A stretch of 64,000 nt of DNA from Saprospiraceae bacterium. Its GTDB lineage: Bacteria; Bacteroidota; Bacteroidia; Chitinophagales; Saprospiraceae. Positions 17,197-25,725 of the stretch are shown here, piece by piece. Numbering within the stretch: position 1 is the stretch's first letter; each line of letters starts with the position of its first letter. The DNA is taken from contig JADKCC010000057.1 in the NCBI GenBank assembly GCA_016714785.1, positions 62,001 through 126,000 on the forward strand, written 5' to 3'. Under the pieces are notes generated by a model. It was not told the DNA's origin. It made no database searches and saw only the letters and a program-made list of their open reading frames with translations. Both the position numbers and the translations under genes were made by a program.

Positions 17197-18498
17197 ATGA
17201 ATTCCATTAAAATATATTTTATTAGTCTATTTCTTATTCTACAATGTTCAATAATATCCGCTCAACAGGTTAAAAAAGCTGAAAATGGCATATTTTTGTT
17301 GAAGAATGGGACCATTCATACCGTTACCAAGGGAACTTTTGTTGGGGATGTATTAATAAAAGATGGCATAATCTCAGATATAAGCAACTCCATCACTGCC
17401 GATGGCAATACCAAAATTATAGATTGTACAGGCAAACACATCTATCCAGGCTTAATAGATAGTGGAAGTCGTTTAGGTTTGGTAGAGATTGATGCTGTAT
17501 CTGTTACTAATGATTTCAACGAACACGGTGATTTTGTCCCTCACATGAAAGCACTTACAGCCGTAAACCCTAATGCTGTGGCTATACCTGTCACCAGAGT
17601 CAATGGTGTTACGACAGTATTTGCCAAACCTGAAGGTAGTACTTTCCCTGGTACCGGAGCTTTGATAGACTTATTTGGGTACAATCCTGATCAGATGAGT
17701 TGCGGATCTGAAAGAGTATTGATGAGATTTCCATCTACTGGCAAAAGAGGAAGATGGGATCGAAGATCGGATGAGGATGTCAAAAAAGATGCTGAAAAAG
17801 CACTAAAAAATATCAATGAAATCTGGGAAAGTGCTCTTGGGTATATGAAAATAGACTCTGCGGCAAAGGCCGATAATCAAAAATGGATGAAAAACAATCC
17901 TCAGATGGATGCACTACTACCAATTGTCAAAGGAGAACAACCATTATTCATTGAGGTCAACTCAAAAAGTGATATTGAATCAGCATTAGAATGGGTAGCC
18001 GATAAAAAAATGAAAGCCGTATTTATGGGTGTAGCAGAAGGATGGAGAGTCGCTGACAAAATCGCCAAAGCAAAAATACCAGTCATCGTAGGGCCAATCC
18101 TTAGTGTACCTCGCCGTGACAATGATCGATTTGATGCCGCCTACACCAATCCAAGTAAAATGGCCAAAGCTGGCGTTAAAGTAGCTATACGAACCGACAA
18201 TGCAGAAAATACTAGAAATTTGCCTTTTAATGCGGGTTTTGCAGCAGCTTATGGTATGGGTACGGAAGAAGCACTCAAGGCTGTAACCATTAATCCAGCT
18301 GAAATATTTGGCGTATCCAACAAATACGGCAGCATCGAAAAAGGCAAAGTCGCTAATATCATCGTATCTACAGGAGATCCATTTGAAACAAAAACTGTCA
18401 TAGAAAAACTTTTCATCAGAGGATGGAACATACCATTGGAAAGCAGACAGACGCTATTGTATGATGAGTTTTTGGAGAGGAGTCCGGGAACGAAATAA
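17197..18498 (+). CDS. Exported amidohydrolase-like protein, HxH lost (third of three)
   Basis: A 433-residue protein with a signal peptide (IKIYFISLFLILQCSIISAQ). The amidohydrolase frame is clear at both ends (LLKNGTIHTVTKGTFVGDVLIK; NPAEIFGVSNKYGSIEKGKVANIIV), but the position of HxH reads GLIDSGSRLGLVE, so both histidines are gone. The latter half retains TDNAENTRNLPFNAG, matching the region after the catalytic Asp. It lies 19 bp after the second gene. Paired active and inactive members of this family are common in Bacteroidota; a heteromeric periplasmic complex is a possibility but not shown. Confidence 0.82.
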   Translation: MNSIKIYFISLFLILQCSIISAQQVKKAENGIFLLKNGTIHTVTKGTFVGDVLIKDGIISDISNSITADGNTKIIDCTGKHIYPGLIDSGSRLGLVEIDAVSVTNDFNEHGDFVPHMKALTAVNPNAVAIPVTRVNGVTTVFAKPEGSTFPGTGALIDLFGYNPDQMSCGSERVLMRFPSTGKRGRWDRRSDEDVKKDAEKALKNINEIWESALGYMKIDSAAKADNQKWMKNNPQMDALLPIVKGEQPLFIEVNSKSDIESALEWVADKKMKAVFMGVAEGWRVADKIAKAKIPVIVGPILSVPRRDNDRFDAAYTNPSKMAKAGVKVAIRTDNAENTRNLPFNAGFAAAYGMGTEEALKAVTINPAEIFGVSNKYGSIEKGKVANIIVSTGDPFETKTVIEKLFIRGWNIPLESRQTLLYDEFLERSPGTK

Positions 18499-18585
18499 AG
18501 TTACGTAAAGTTTCCTGATCGAAGTAAATGAAAAGTCATAGTCAAACTGACAAACCAAGTGTTATTAATGAGCAGCTTTTCTACA

Positions 18586-18631
18586 CAGGCTGGAAGCCTG
18601 ATGGTACTGGATCGTAGCGAAGATGCTACGA
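18586..18631 (+). terminator. Two adjacent hairpins downstream of the amidohydrolase operon
   Basis: CAGGCT-GGA-AGCCTG (18586-18600) and TCGTAGC-GAAGAT-GCTACGA (18612-18631) are perfect stems; a T7 run follows about 15 bp later. They may end the amidohydrolase transcript. Nearby TCCTGATCGAAGTAAATG (18518-18531 region) resembles the CCCGATCGAAGTTTATG word of the 222-bp repeat at 20 kb. Confidence 0.45.
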
Positions 18632-18671
18632 CTAACGAAAGGCACTTTTTTTACCCAAATTGCATTATACA

Positions 18672-19268
18672 ATGAAATTATTCTTTTACTTATTTTGTTT
18701 CATTTTCCTAAAAAGCACCTTTACTATTGGACAAACAAAACAAGTTAACCTTGCAATCAGAGATAGCACAGACCATTTATTTTGGGCATCCATTTCTTCA
18801 CTTTGTGGCAAATCCTTCCAAGGCAAGATCATCGCTGGACCGCCAAATGATACCGCTTTTGCAGGAAAAGAATTGGTTATGCATGTAAGAAAATGCAGTG
18901 ACAATGAAATAAAAATACCATTTTTTGTTGGCAATGATAGTTCCAGGACATGGGTTTTGACTAAAACCAATACAGGTATAACATTAAAACACGACCATCG
19001 TCATCATGATGGATCACCAGATAAAGTGACCATGTATGGTGGCCACACTTCCAATTATGGCAGTAGTACAAGACAAATATTTCCTGCTGAACAAGAAACT
19101 GCCGACATCCTTCCTGCTGCCATAGGCAATGTATGGTGGATAGATATCACTAAAAATACCTTCGTGTATAATCTTCGTAGAGTCAATACGGATAGACTAT
19201 TTAGTGTAAGTTTTGATCTAAACCAAAGCATCCAAAATCCTGGTCCACCTTGGGGATGGAAGGATTGA
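18672..19268 (+). CDS. Secreted protein of unknown function
   Basis: A 198-residue protein starting MKLFFYLFCFIFLKSTFTIG, a clear signal peptide, so it is exported. The mature part contains LCGKSFQGKIIAG, LVMHVRKCSDNEIKIPFFVGNDSS, a His-rich stretch KHDHRHHDGSPDKVTMYGGHT and a C-terminal NPGPPWGWKD. An in-frame TTG 12 bp earlier is possible, but the ATG opens the signal peptide directly. I do not recognise a family with certainty. It stands alone, with repeat-rich non-coding DNA on both sides. Confidence 0.7.
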   Translation: MKLFFYLFCFIFLKSTFTIGQTKQVNLAIRDSTDHLFWASISSLCGKSFQGKIIAGPPNDTAFAGKELVMHVRKCSDNEIKIPFFVGNDSSRTWVLTKTNTGITLKHDHRHHDGSPDKVTMYGGHTSNYGSSTRQIFPAEQETADILPAAIGNVWWIDITKNTFVYNLRRVNTDRLFSVSFDLNQSIQNPGPPWGWKD

Positions 19269-19744
19269 TGCGAGGTCTCATTCACCGTTGCCAAAAATAT
19301 CAAGACTTGCTTCCCACTGTTATTTACTAAAGTTTCTTTGGGCCAAAATCATTTGACCAATCACTTCCTACTCTCATAACCTATAGATAGTCCTCAAATT
19401 CAATTGTGCTCTTTGGGGCTAATGATTATACTATAGGTTTGGCATTGTCGCTCGAGCCGCGACTGGCAATTTTACTTTTTCCATTGCCAAAAAAGTTAAA
19501 CAAAAAACGCTAGATTCCGTCTAAATCGCTACGCTGACAAACGAGACAGGCTCCCCAAGGAGGTTTACACCTTGGTATTACTACGTCTCCCAAAGCAATA
19601 TGTTTACGTCGTATTTATAAATCTCCTTGTAAATTGTTTTAAAGTATTGATTATCAGTATTATAAAATAAGTTATTATTTGATTATTTAATATATAATTA
19701 CTTGAAATTAATCCATTTACAAACTCCGAAACTTCAGTTATTTA
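19269..19744. other. Non-coding region with several inverted repeats
   Basis: No credible ORF. Inverted repeats include GTCGC...GCGAC (about 19448-19464) and TGGCAAT...ATTGCCA (about 19465-19490), then a stretch (19510-19560) with AGATTCCGTC and GACAAACGAGAC, the same words that occur in the 222-bp tandem units downstream. It looks like a decayed extension of that repeat family. Confidence 0.5.
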
Positions 19745-19800
19745 TTTAAAGTTTATAACTTTAGGGCTAACATCCTACGATATCTGACCATAGTTTAAAT

Positions 19801-20318
19801 CTCCACTCGTCCTACACCGGTCAGAGACCGTATGGATAGATTCCGTCAAAGTCAAATAAGACTTTGACAAACGAGACTTGTTGTCCCACTGTTGTCCAAG
19901 GTTTATAACCTTAGGACCATTATCTTACGGTCTCCTGACCGAAATAAACACAATCGCTGTTGTCCAAAGTCTCCTTTCTTTAGGACGAATATCCTACGGT
20001 CTCCCGATCGAAGTTTATGTATCTCCACTCGTCCTACACCGGTCAGAGACCGTATGGATAGATTCCGTCAAAGTCAAATAAGACTTTGACAAACGAGACT
20101 TGTTGTCCCACTGTTGTCCAAGGTTTATAACCTTAGGACCATTATCTTACGGTCTCCTGACCGAAATAAACACAATCGCTGTTGTCCAAAGTCTCCAGAC
20201 TTTAGGACGAATATCCTACGGTCTCCCGATCGAAGTTTATGTATCTCCACTCGTCCTACACCGGTCAGAGACCGTATGGATAGATTCCGTCAAAGTCAAA
20301 TAAGACTTTGACAAACGA
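19801..20318. repeat. 222-bp tandem repeat, 2.3 copies, rich in hairpins
   Basis: Copies start at 19801, 20023 and 20245 (the last is 74 bp long). The two full copies differ only by three adjacent bases. Each unit contains GTCAAAGTC/GACTTTGAC (19845-19868 in copy 1), GTCCAAGGTT-TAT-AACCTTAGGAC, and a longer-range pair CGGTCAGAGACCGTA with TACGGTCTCCTGACCG. A degenerate partial unit lies upstream (about 19745-19800). ORFs of 65-67 codons inside the copies simply follow the repeat and show no protein features. Function unknown. Confidence 0.9.
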
Positions 20319-20328
20319 TGCATAATAA

Positions 20329-20367
20329 AAAAAAGCAGACCAAACTTTCTGTCTGATCTGCTTTTTT
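20329..20367. terminator. Bidirectional terminator
   Basis: AAAAAAGCAGA (20329-20339) and TCTGCTTTTTT (20357-20367) are exact inverted repeats around a 17-nt loop that can also pair CAGAC with GTCTG. On the minus strand it follows the T9SS pseudogene; on the plus strand it follows the 222-bp array. Confidence 0.75.
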
Positions 20368-20430
20368 GCCTATCTACTACAAGTTAATATCGCAACTTAT
20401 AATTGATGAGTTTTATTAGCTCATTTATGC

Positions 20431-21433
20431 TTAGAATTTTACAATTCTCAAGGTCTCGCTTTCGCTGCCATTGGTCACTTTTATGAAGTAAATACCTGCT
20501 TGCAATGCGTCGATGCTAACGCTCTGATCTCCTGATAATACGTCAAATCGCTGTACTTCCTGTCCGCCACCATTATATACTACCATGCTATAATCTTCCA
20601 TCGCTGTGGTGATATCCAGTCTGCCTTCTGTACTACGCGGAGAGATGGTGACACTTGCTGTACCACGATGTCTTACAGATTTGATCTCTGTATAGCTGTA
20701 TTGACCGTCAAAATCTGTCTGCTTGATGCGGTAATAGTTGATACCTAGTAAAGGACTGTCGTCGATAAACTCGTAGGTCAACTCCTCGCTGCTATTGCCT
20801 GCGCCTTTGATCTCGCCGATGGCATCAAAGTTACGTCCATCTGCTGATCGTTCGATGGTGAAGTAGTCGTTGTTGGTTTCGGATGCGGTGGCAAAGGTAA
20901 TATTAGTTTTGTTACCTACAGTTGTTGTTTTGATTTTAGAAAATTCTATTGGGCATGAACCAAAATGTCATTAAAATCAAAATACCAATCTTACTGGCTT
21001 CACATCCAGATTTGAAAAATAAACCCTAACAATATTAACACCACTTGACAAACTAACAGATGGAGTTACAGAACTACCATTTGCATTAGTTCCAATTGTT
21101 GTAATTGTTTGTAAGTCATCCCATGTACTCCCATTTATTGATTCCTGTAAATCAACTGTTCCAGACCATATTGCAAGGGACTTCCTTAACCAAATCTTTA
21201 CTGAAAACATCACATTATTAAGTTGTTATCTAAAGCTGACATAGTGCCACCATGCATGAATTTAGGTTCTGCCCCACTAGAATAACTAGCTGCATTATTT
21301 CTGGAAGTTAGATTTCCACCACTCATTGAAGTTAGCGGCCGCAATTCCACCATAGAAAATGGAAGTTAAACTTGTATTGAGCAAAAAAAGATAATAGAAT
21401 ATTAATTAACAAAAACGTAAACAAAACTCTCAT
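20431..21433 (-). pseudogene. Degraded T9SS-secreted protein (type A sorting domain at C terminus)
   Basis: Reading the minus strand from ATG 21433 gives an intact signal peptide (RVLFTFLLINILLSFFAQ), then a frame change, a coding-like stretch (PLTSMSGGNLTSRNNAASYS), another frame change and a beta-rich domain (GTVDLQESINGSTWDDLQTI) that runs to stops at 20966-20976. Beyond the stops, in the same frame, reads PIEFSKIKTTTVGNKTNITF, then TIERSADGRNFDAIGEIKG and FIDDSPLLGINYYRIKQTDF, and finally a type IX secretion sorting domain ending GIYFIKVTNGSESETLRIVKF. Two frame changes and three in-frame stops show that a former cell-surface or secreted protein has decayed. The last 117 codons form an open frame from a TTG at 20781 but have no export signal of their own. 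Confidence 0.75.
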
Positions 21434-21767
21434 AATAAGTTAATTTTAATGATTAAATGGTATAAATTAATGAGTAAATGGTCAATTGAAGTTCGTACAA
21501 AAGTAAGTCATTTGCCAGAAATTAAGTATATTATATATTTATTTTTATATGAAATAATTGTTAACATTTTTAAGTAATTGATACGAATAGAAAGTATGTA
21601 TGATTATTATTTTTGATGTATGCTCGATCTGACATTTTGGTTGCTTCCCTTCACTCATGAAGACACAAAACCGATGGGTGACCTTGATGTCATCTGTGCA
21701 CGTTAGGAAAGAGATAACTTATTTCCTATTCGATTGTTATTATTTTTTTGAACACCAACTTTTCTTT
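21434..21767. other. AT-rich intergenic region before the tolC-like gene
   Basis: An in-frame ATG at 21657 would extend the TolC protein by 37 residues that precede a normal signal peptide, so this stretch is treated as upstream DNA. No exact TAnnTTTG box or repeat was found. Confidence 0.4.
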
Positions 21768-23072
21768 ATGCGTATTATATATTTTAGCCTTTTTTTAATA
21801 TTGTTTCATACTACAGGTTGGGGACAACGTGTATTGACCCTAGACGATGCTATAAAAAATGCTTTGGAAAATAACTACAATATTCGGATCGCTCGCAACG
21901 AAACTGTCATCAATCAAGCCAACAATACTAGAGGCAATGCTGGAATGAATCCTGAAGTTGCCCTCAATTTTGGCCAAAACTTTAACATCAATAATACACG
22001 TCAAGAATTTTTCAGTGGTGATGTACGTGAAGGGAATGGCGTCAACACCAACAACCTAAATGCCAATATACAGGCCAATTGGACGGTATTTGATGGTATG
22101 CGTATGTTTGTCAATAAAAATAGACTAGATGAAATAGAAAATCTTGGTAAAATCAATCTACAACTACAGATGGAAAATACTATCTCGCAAGTGATGAGTA
22201 TCTATTTCAATATGGAGCAGCAAAAAAGAAGGATATCGACTATAAAGGAAGCTTTAGAAATATCCAAAGAGAGACTGGCCCTTGCCAAACTGAATAAAGA
22301 TGTAGGTAGTGGCTCTGGTATCCCGATCTTACAAGCAGAAGTAGATATCAATGCGGATAGTTCAGTACTGATCAACCAGCTATTGATACTAAAAAACATG
22401 AAGGTTCAGCTCAATGAACTCATTGCTAGTGATTTGGATGAAGATTTTGATATTGCTCCTTCGGCCGATATACCATTATTGAGTTATAATGCTGTAATGG
22501 CTGATGCCGAAAAAAGAAATAAACTGTTGGCAATGGCCGATAAAAATATACAACTGTCGATGCTTACTGTAAAACAGTGGGAAACCAACAAATATCCTAC
22601 CATCGATCTCAATGCAGGTTATAATTTCTCTCGGCTCAATGCGGAGATAGGCATTCTCAAATTTAATCAAAATGCAGGTATTTCCTTCGGGTTGACTGGC
22701 CGGTGGAACATATTTACTGGATGGAATAATAAAAGAGAAACACAAATAGCCAAGCTCAATGTTGAAACTGGAAAACTGGCCAAAGAACAGATCAATTTGG
22801 CTTTGAAATCAGACCTACTCACCATGTTCAATACATACATAAACGCCAATGCTATGAGTTTGCAGGAAGACAAAAATATCAAGATAGCGCAACAAAACTT
22901 GGACATCACCACTGACAAAATGAGAATAGGCACCATCAATGCTTTAGAACTTAGGCAAGCACAGTTGAATCTAGTTGATGCCAATTTTCGAAAGATCAGT
23001 GCGCTTTTTGATAGTAAAATGGCAGCACTCGAACTCATGCGATTGTCAGGTGCATTATTACCAAACCAATAG
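21768..23072 (+). CDS. TolC family outer membrane efflux protein
   Basis: A 434-residue outer membrane channel subunit. The signal peptide is MRIIYFSLFLILFHTTGWGQ; the mature protein opens RVLTLDDAIKNALENNYNIR, the standard TolC/OEP start, with long helical repeats and NWTVFDGMRMF / RWNIFTGWNNKRE marking the two barrel segments. Starting at 21657 would bury the signal peptide, so ATG 21768 is chosen. No membrane fusion protein or inner-membrane pump is adjacent; its efflux partner must be elsewhere. A tight run of genes follows (gaps of 9 bp or overlaps). Confidence 0.88.
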   Translation: MRIIYFSLFLILFHTTGWGQRVLTLDDAIKNALENNYNIRIARNETVINQANNTRGNAGMNPEVALNFGQNFNINNTRQEFFSGDVREGNGVNTNNLNANIQANWTVFDGMRMFVNKNRLDEIENLGKINLQLQMENTISQVMSIYFNMEQQKRRISTIKEALEISKERLALAKLNKDVGSGSGIPILQAEVDINADSSVLINQLLILKNMKVQLNELIASDLDEDFDIAPSADIPLLSYNAVMADAEKRNKLLAMADKNIQLSMLTVKQWETNKYPTIDLNAGYNFSRLNAEIGILKFNQNAGISFGLTGRWNIFTGWNNKRETQIAKLNVETGKLAKEQINLALKSDLLTMFNTYINANAMSLQEDKNIKIAQQNLDITTDKMRIGTINALELRQAQLNLVDANFRKISALFDSKMAALELMRLSGALLPNQ

Positions 23073-23081
23073 TATAAAAGA

Positions 23082-23507
23082 ATGCTAAAAAACATCCTTA
23101 AATCATTGCAAGATGCCGGTGACCTTGTCATGGACAAAGCCTCAGAAATCAATGATGCAGCTAAAGACAAAGTCATGTCCGTCATCGATGAGTGGGTAGA
23201 AATCTTACCCAAATTGATGACTTTAGGATTTGAAATGACTTCGTTCGGTATATCCATGAGTATCAGTCCATGTATGTTGGCAGAACTTAAAGGCAATACT
23301 GCTGATTTCTCAGAAGAAAAAATAAAAAATCTTTTAGAGATCTTTAAAAATGATAAGTCCATCAAACTTTTCTTAAATGTGCTGAAAACCACTTTGGCAT
23401 TGCACAAAAAAACCAACGCAACGATGATGGATGAGATTATCGTGAGATTGGAAGTGAAACTGTCGCCCGAAATCAAAGTATTCATAGGCAGACCCGAACT
23501 TACATGA
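23082..23507 (+). CDS. Small helical protein of unknown function
   Basis: A 141-residue protein without signal peptide, predicted mostly helical: an amphipathic N-terminus (LKNILKSLQDAGDLVMDKAS), a hydrophobic middle (LPKLMTLGFEMTSFGISMSI) and a charged C-terminus. I do not recognise the family. It begins 9 bp after the TolC gene and its stop overlaps the MOSC gene start by 4 bp (ATGA), so it is translated as part of this operon. The central segment could associate with the membrane. Confidence 0.75.
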   Translation: MLKNILKSLQDAGDLVMDKASEINDAAKDKVMSVIDEWVEILPKLMTLGFEMTSFGISMSISPCMLAELKGNTADFSEEKIKNLLEIFKNDKSIKLFLNVLKTTLALHKKTNATMMDEIIVRLEVKLSPEIKVFIGRPELT

Positions 23508-24295
23508 TCCATCAAATCCAAGATATCATCATATACCCTATCAAAGGGATGGCTGGCATTCATCTTCGTGATGCCAACGCTTTGCCAACAGGCTTTGAAA
23601 ACGATAGACGTTGGATGTTGTTAGACCAAAATAACGACTTCATTACGCAGCGCACACAACCAAATATGGCACTTTTTCAGCAAAGTATAATGGATGGTTT
23701 GCTATCTGTAACTTATGATGGCGCTACATTTTCCTTTCCACTAGATGAAGTAAGTGATGTGAATATCGAGACAAAAGTATGGGATGATATAGCTATGACA
23801 CAAGTGGTTAGTCATTTAGCGGGTGAATGGTTTTCAGAACAGTTAGGTCAAAAGGCAACGCTGGTAAAAATATCCAACGAAAATGCAAGGCTGCACCATA
23901 GTAGTGCCACAGACACAAGCTATCCAGTAAGTCTTGCCGATGGATATCCATATCTAATCATTGGAGAAGAAAGCTTAAAATTGCTCAATGAAAAAATGTC
24001 TGAAAAAGTGCCGATGAATAGGTTTAGACCAAACATTGTAGTTTCAACTTCAATAGCACATGAAGAAGATGCATGGCGAGATTTTAAAATAGGGTCAGCC
24101 TCATTTACCAACATAAAACCATGTGGAAGATGCAATGTCATCACGATAGAACAATCCACAGGAAAAATTAATAACGAAACCTTAAAAATACTTAACACCT
24201 ATCGTAAAAAGGGAAATAGTGTTTTGTTTGGTACCAATGTAGTCTGTCATATTTCTGGCAAGGTTAGCATAGGAGATACAGTCGAATTTTTATAA
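23504..24295 (+). CDS. MOSC domain-containing protein (YcbX/mARC-like)
   Basis: A 263-residue protein with an N-terminal MOSC beta-barrel (DIIIYPIKGMAGIHLRDANAL, ENDRRWMLLDQNNDFITQR) and a C-terminal MOSC domain with RFRPNIVVS and the cofactor-binding cysteine motif KPCGRCNVITI. Members bind molybdenum cofactor and reduce N-hydroxylated compounds (YcbX, mARC). No ferredoxin domain is fused, so electrons must come from another protein. FdhD and MobA, also of molybdenum cofactor metabolism, are about 3.5 kb downstream. Confidence 0.88.
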   Translation: MIHQIQDIIIYPIKGMAGIHLRDANALPTGFENDRRWMLLDQNNDFITQRTQPNMALFQQSIMDGLLSVTYDGATFSFPLDEVSDVNIETKVWDDIAMTQVVSHLAGEWFSEQLGQKATLVKISNENARLHHSSATDTSYPVSLADGYPYLIIGEESLKLLNEKMSEKVPMNRFRPNIVVSTSIAHEEDAWRDFKIGSASFTNIKPCGRCNVITIEQSTGKINNETLKILNTYRKKGNSVLFGTNVVCHISGKVSIGDTVEFL

Positions 24296-24304
24296 ATTTT
24301 TTAC

Positions 24305-25192
24305 ATGAATATAACTAAATATCCAAAGTCAGAAGGCACTAATTATGATTTTACCCTACTCATACCTACATGGAATAATCTAGGATTTATACAAAACTGT
24401 CTTAAAAGTCTTCAAAAAAATTCAACACTCAAGATACAGCCTATAGTCATCATCAATGAAGGAAAAGATGGCACTTTGGAATGGTTTATTAATCAAAATG
24501 AGATAGATTTTGTCCATGCCGAAGACAATATTGGCATCTGTTACGCCCTAAATATCGCCCGTAGTTTGGCAAAAGCGGATCACATCGTTTACGCCAATGA
24601 TGACATGTATTTTCTACCGGATTGGGATCAAAAGATGATGGATGAAATTAAATTGGTAGGACACAACTCTTTTATGCTTTCGGCTACCATGATAGAGCCT
24701 GACGACACAGGAAATCCTTGTGTAGTAGTGGCTGATTATGGTCGAAATTTAGACCAATTTGAAGAAGAAAGGCTACTGACAGATTTTAAAAATCATATAC
24801 GAGAAGACTGGAAAGGAAGTACATGGCCGCCCAATGTGGTCCACAAAGATTTATGGGACCTTGTCGGTGGATTGAGCATCGAATTCAGTCCAGGTATGTA
24901 TTCTGATCCTGATTTTAGTAAAAAATTATACCAAGCAGGCGTAAGATATTTCAAAGGAGTAGGAAGTAGTTTGGTGTATCATTTTGGGTCAAAATCTACC
25001 AAAAGAGTTAAAAAAAATAAAGGAAGGAATACATTTCTTCTCAAATGGGGAATGACTGCTGGCTATTTTTCAAAAGCTTATCTACAAATAGGTCAATACT
25101 GGGATAAACCAAAAGAAGATTCCAACGTATTGAATGAAAAAAGTAGTATCCTGAGCAAAATAAAAAGAACGATTGCTGTTTGGAGATCGTAA
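24305..25192 (+). CDS. Glycosyltransferase family 2 protein
   Basis: A 295-residue GT-A glycosyltransferase. It opens DFTLLIPTWNNLGFIQNCLKS (nucleotide-sugar binding strand), has VHAEDNIGICYALN and the metal-binding acidic motif VYANDDMYFLPDWD, and later GLSIEFSPGMYSDPDFSKKLYQAG. It has no membrane segment and is probably cytoplasmic or membrane-associated. The acceptor and sugar are unknown. It follows the MOSC gene by 9 bp, though no other polysaccharide gene is nearby. Confidence 0.85.
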   Translation: MNITKYPKSEGTNYDFTLLIPTWNNLGFIQNCLKSLQKNSTLKIQPIVIINEGKDGTLEWFINQNEIDFVHAEDNIGICYALNIARSLAKADHIVYANDDMYFLPDWDQKMMDEIKLVGHNSFMLSATMIEPDDTGNPCVVVADYGRNLDQFEEERLLTDFKNHIREDWKGSTWPPNVVHKDLWDLVGGLSIEFSPGMYSDPDFSKKLYQAGVRYFKGVGSSLVYHFGSKSTKRVKKNKGRNTFLLKWGMTAGYFSKAYLQIGQYWDKPKEDSNVLNEKSSILSKIKRTIAVWRS

Positions 25193-25230
25193 CTTTGTTT
25201 TTTCTTTTTGCAGATATCAACCTTTCACCA

Positions 25231-25725
25231 ATGAATAAGAGAAATATTAAAACCAAAGAGGGTCAAGCCCTGTACGAAAAAGGTGGCCAAATCATAGAAC
25301 TGGTCACAGAATTAATCGACCTCATACCAGAAGAAAACCATATACTCCGAGAGGTAAGCAGATTTATAGCTGAAGATGCCTATACGCTGCAAGTAAAAGT
25401 ATCAGGTGCCGAAGCAGGAAGTCTGTATGATATCAAAATGGAATGTGCCGCACTAATACGTAAAGCAGGGAGAGAACTTTATGTGCAGCGCCACAATTTT
25501 GAGATGTTTGGTTATGAATATATGAGTTATATGAAGTTGTTGGTAGATAGACTTGATGAGTACAAGGCACTATTTATCCTATGGATAGATACATTTGATC
25601 CACATCAATCTATCAAAGATGATTGGGGACTTTTTAATCCACCAGGTATAGAATTTAGTGATGAAAATGATGACATAGATTTTGATCTTTTTGATGATGA
25701 TGATGACATGGATGATGGTCTATAG
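25231..25725 (+). CDS. Acidic helical protein of unknown function
   Basis: A 164-residue soluble protein, predicted mostly helical (QIIELVTELIDLIPEENHIL, ECAALIRKAGRELYVQRHNF), with an extremely acidic tail (ENDDIDFDLFDDDDDMDDGL). An in-frame start at 25180 lies inside the GT2 gene; ATG 25231 is more likely. The family is not recognised. Its last 6 bp overlap the end of the convergent ATPase gene, so the two 3' ends share their stop region. Confidence 0.75.
   Translation: MNKRNIKTKEGQALYEKGGQIIELVTELIDLIPEENHILREVSRFIAEDAYTLQVKVSGAEAGSLYDIKMECAALIRKAGRELYVQRHNFEMFGYEYMSYMKLLVDRLDEYKALFILWIDTFDPHQSIKDDWGLFNPPGIEFSDENDDIDFDLFDDDDDMDDGL

Noticed and set aside
19878..20311. Two pairs of near-identical 65-67 codon ORFs
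   Set aside because: They simply read through the 222-bp tandem units in two frames, have no protein features, and the DNA is palindrome-rich; treated as repeat, not genes.
19801..20318. Possible CRISPR array or integron attC sites
   Set aside because: The unit is 222 bp with no spacer/repeat alternation and no cas genes, and the GTTRRRY/RYYYAAC core pair of attC sites was not found.
21336..21343. NotI site GCGGCCGC followed by AATTCC in AT-rich DNA, as from a cloning linker
   Set aside because: It lies in a decaying pseudogene whose flanks read on as one sequence; an 8-bp word can arise by chance. Not enough to call an artefact.
22667..23563. 298-codon minus-strand ORF opposite tolC and its neighbours
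   Set aside because: Spans three plus-strand genes that form a tight operon; no motif seen in the antisense protein.
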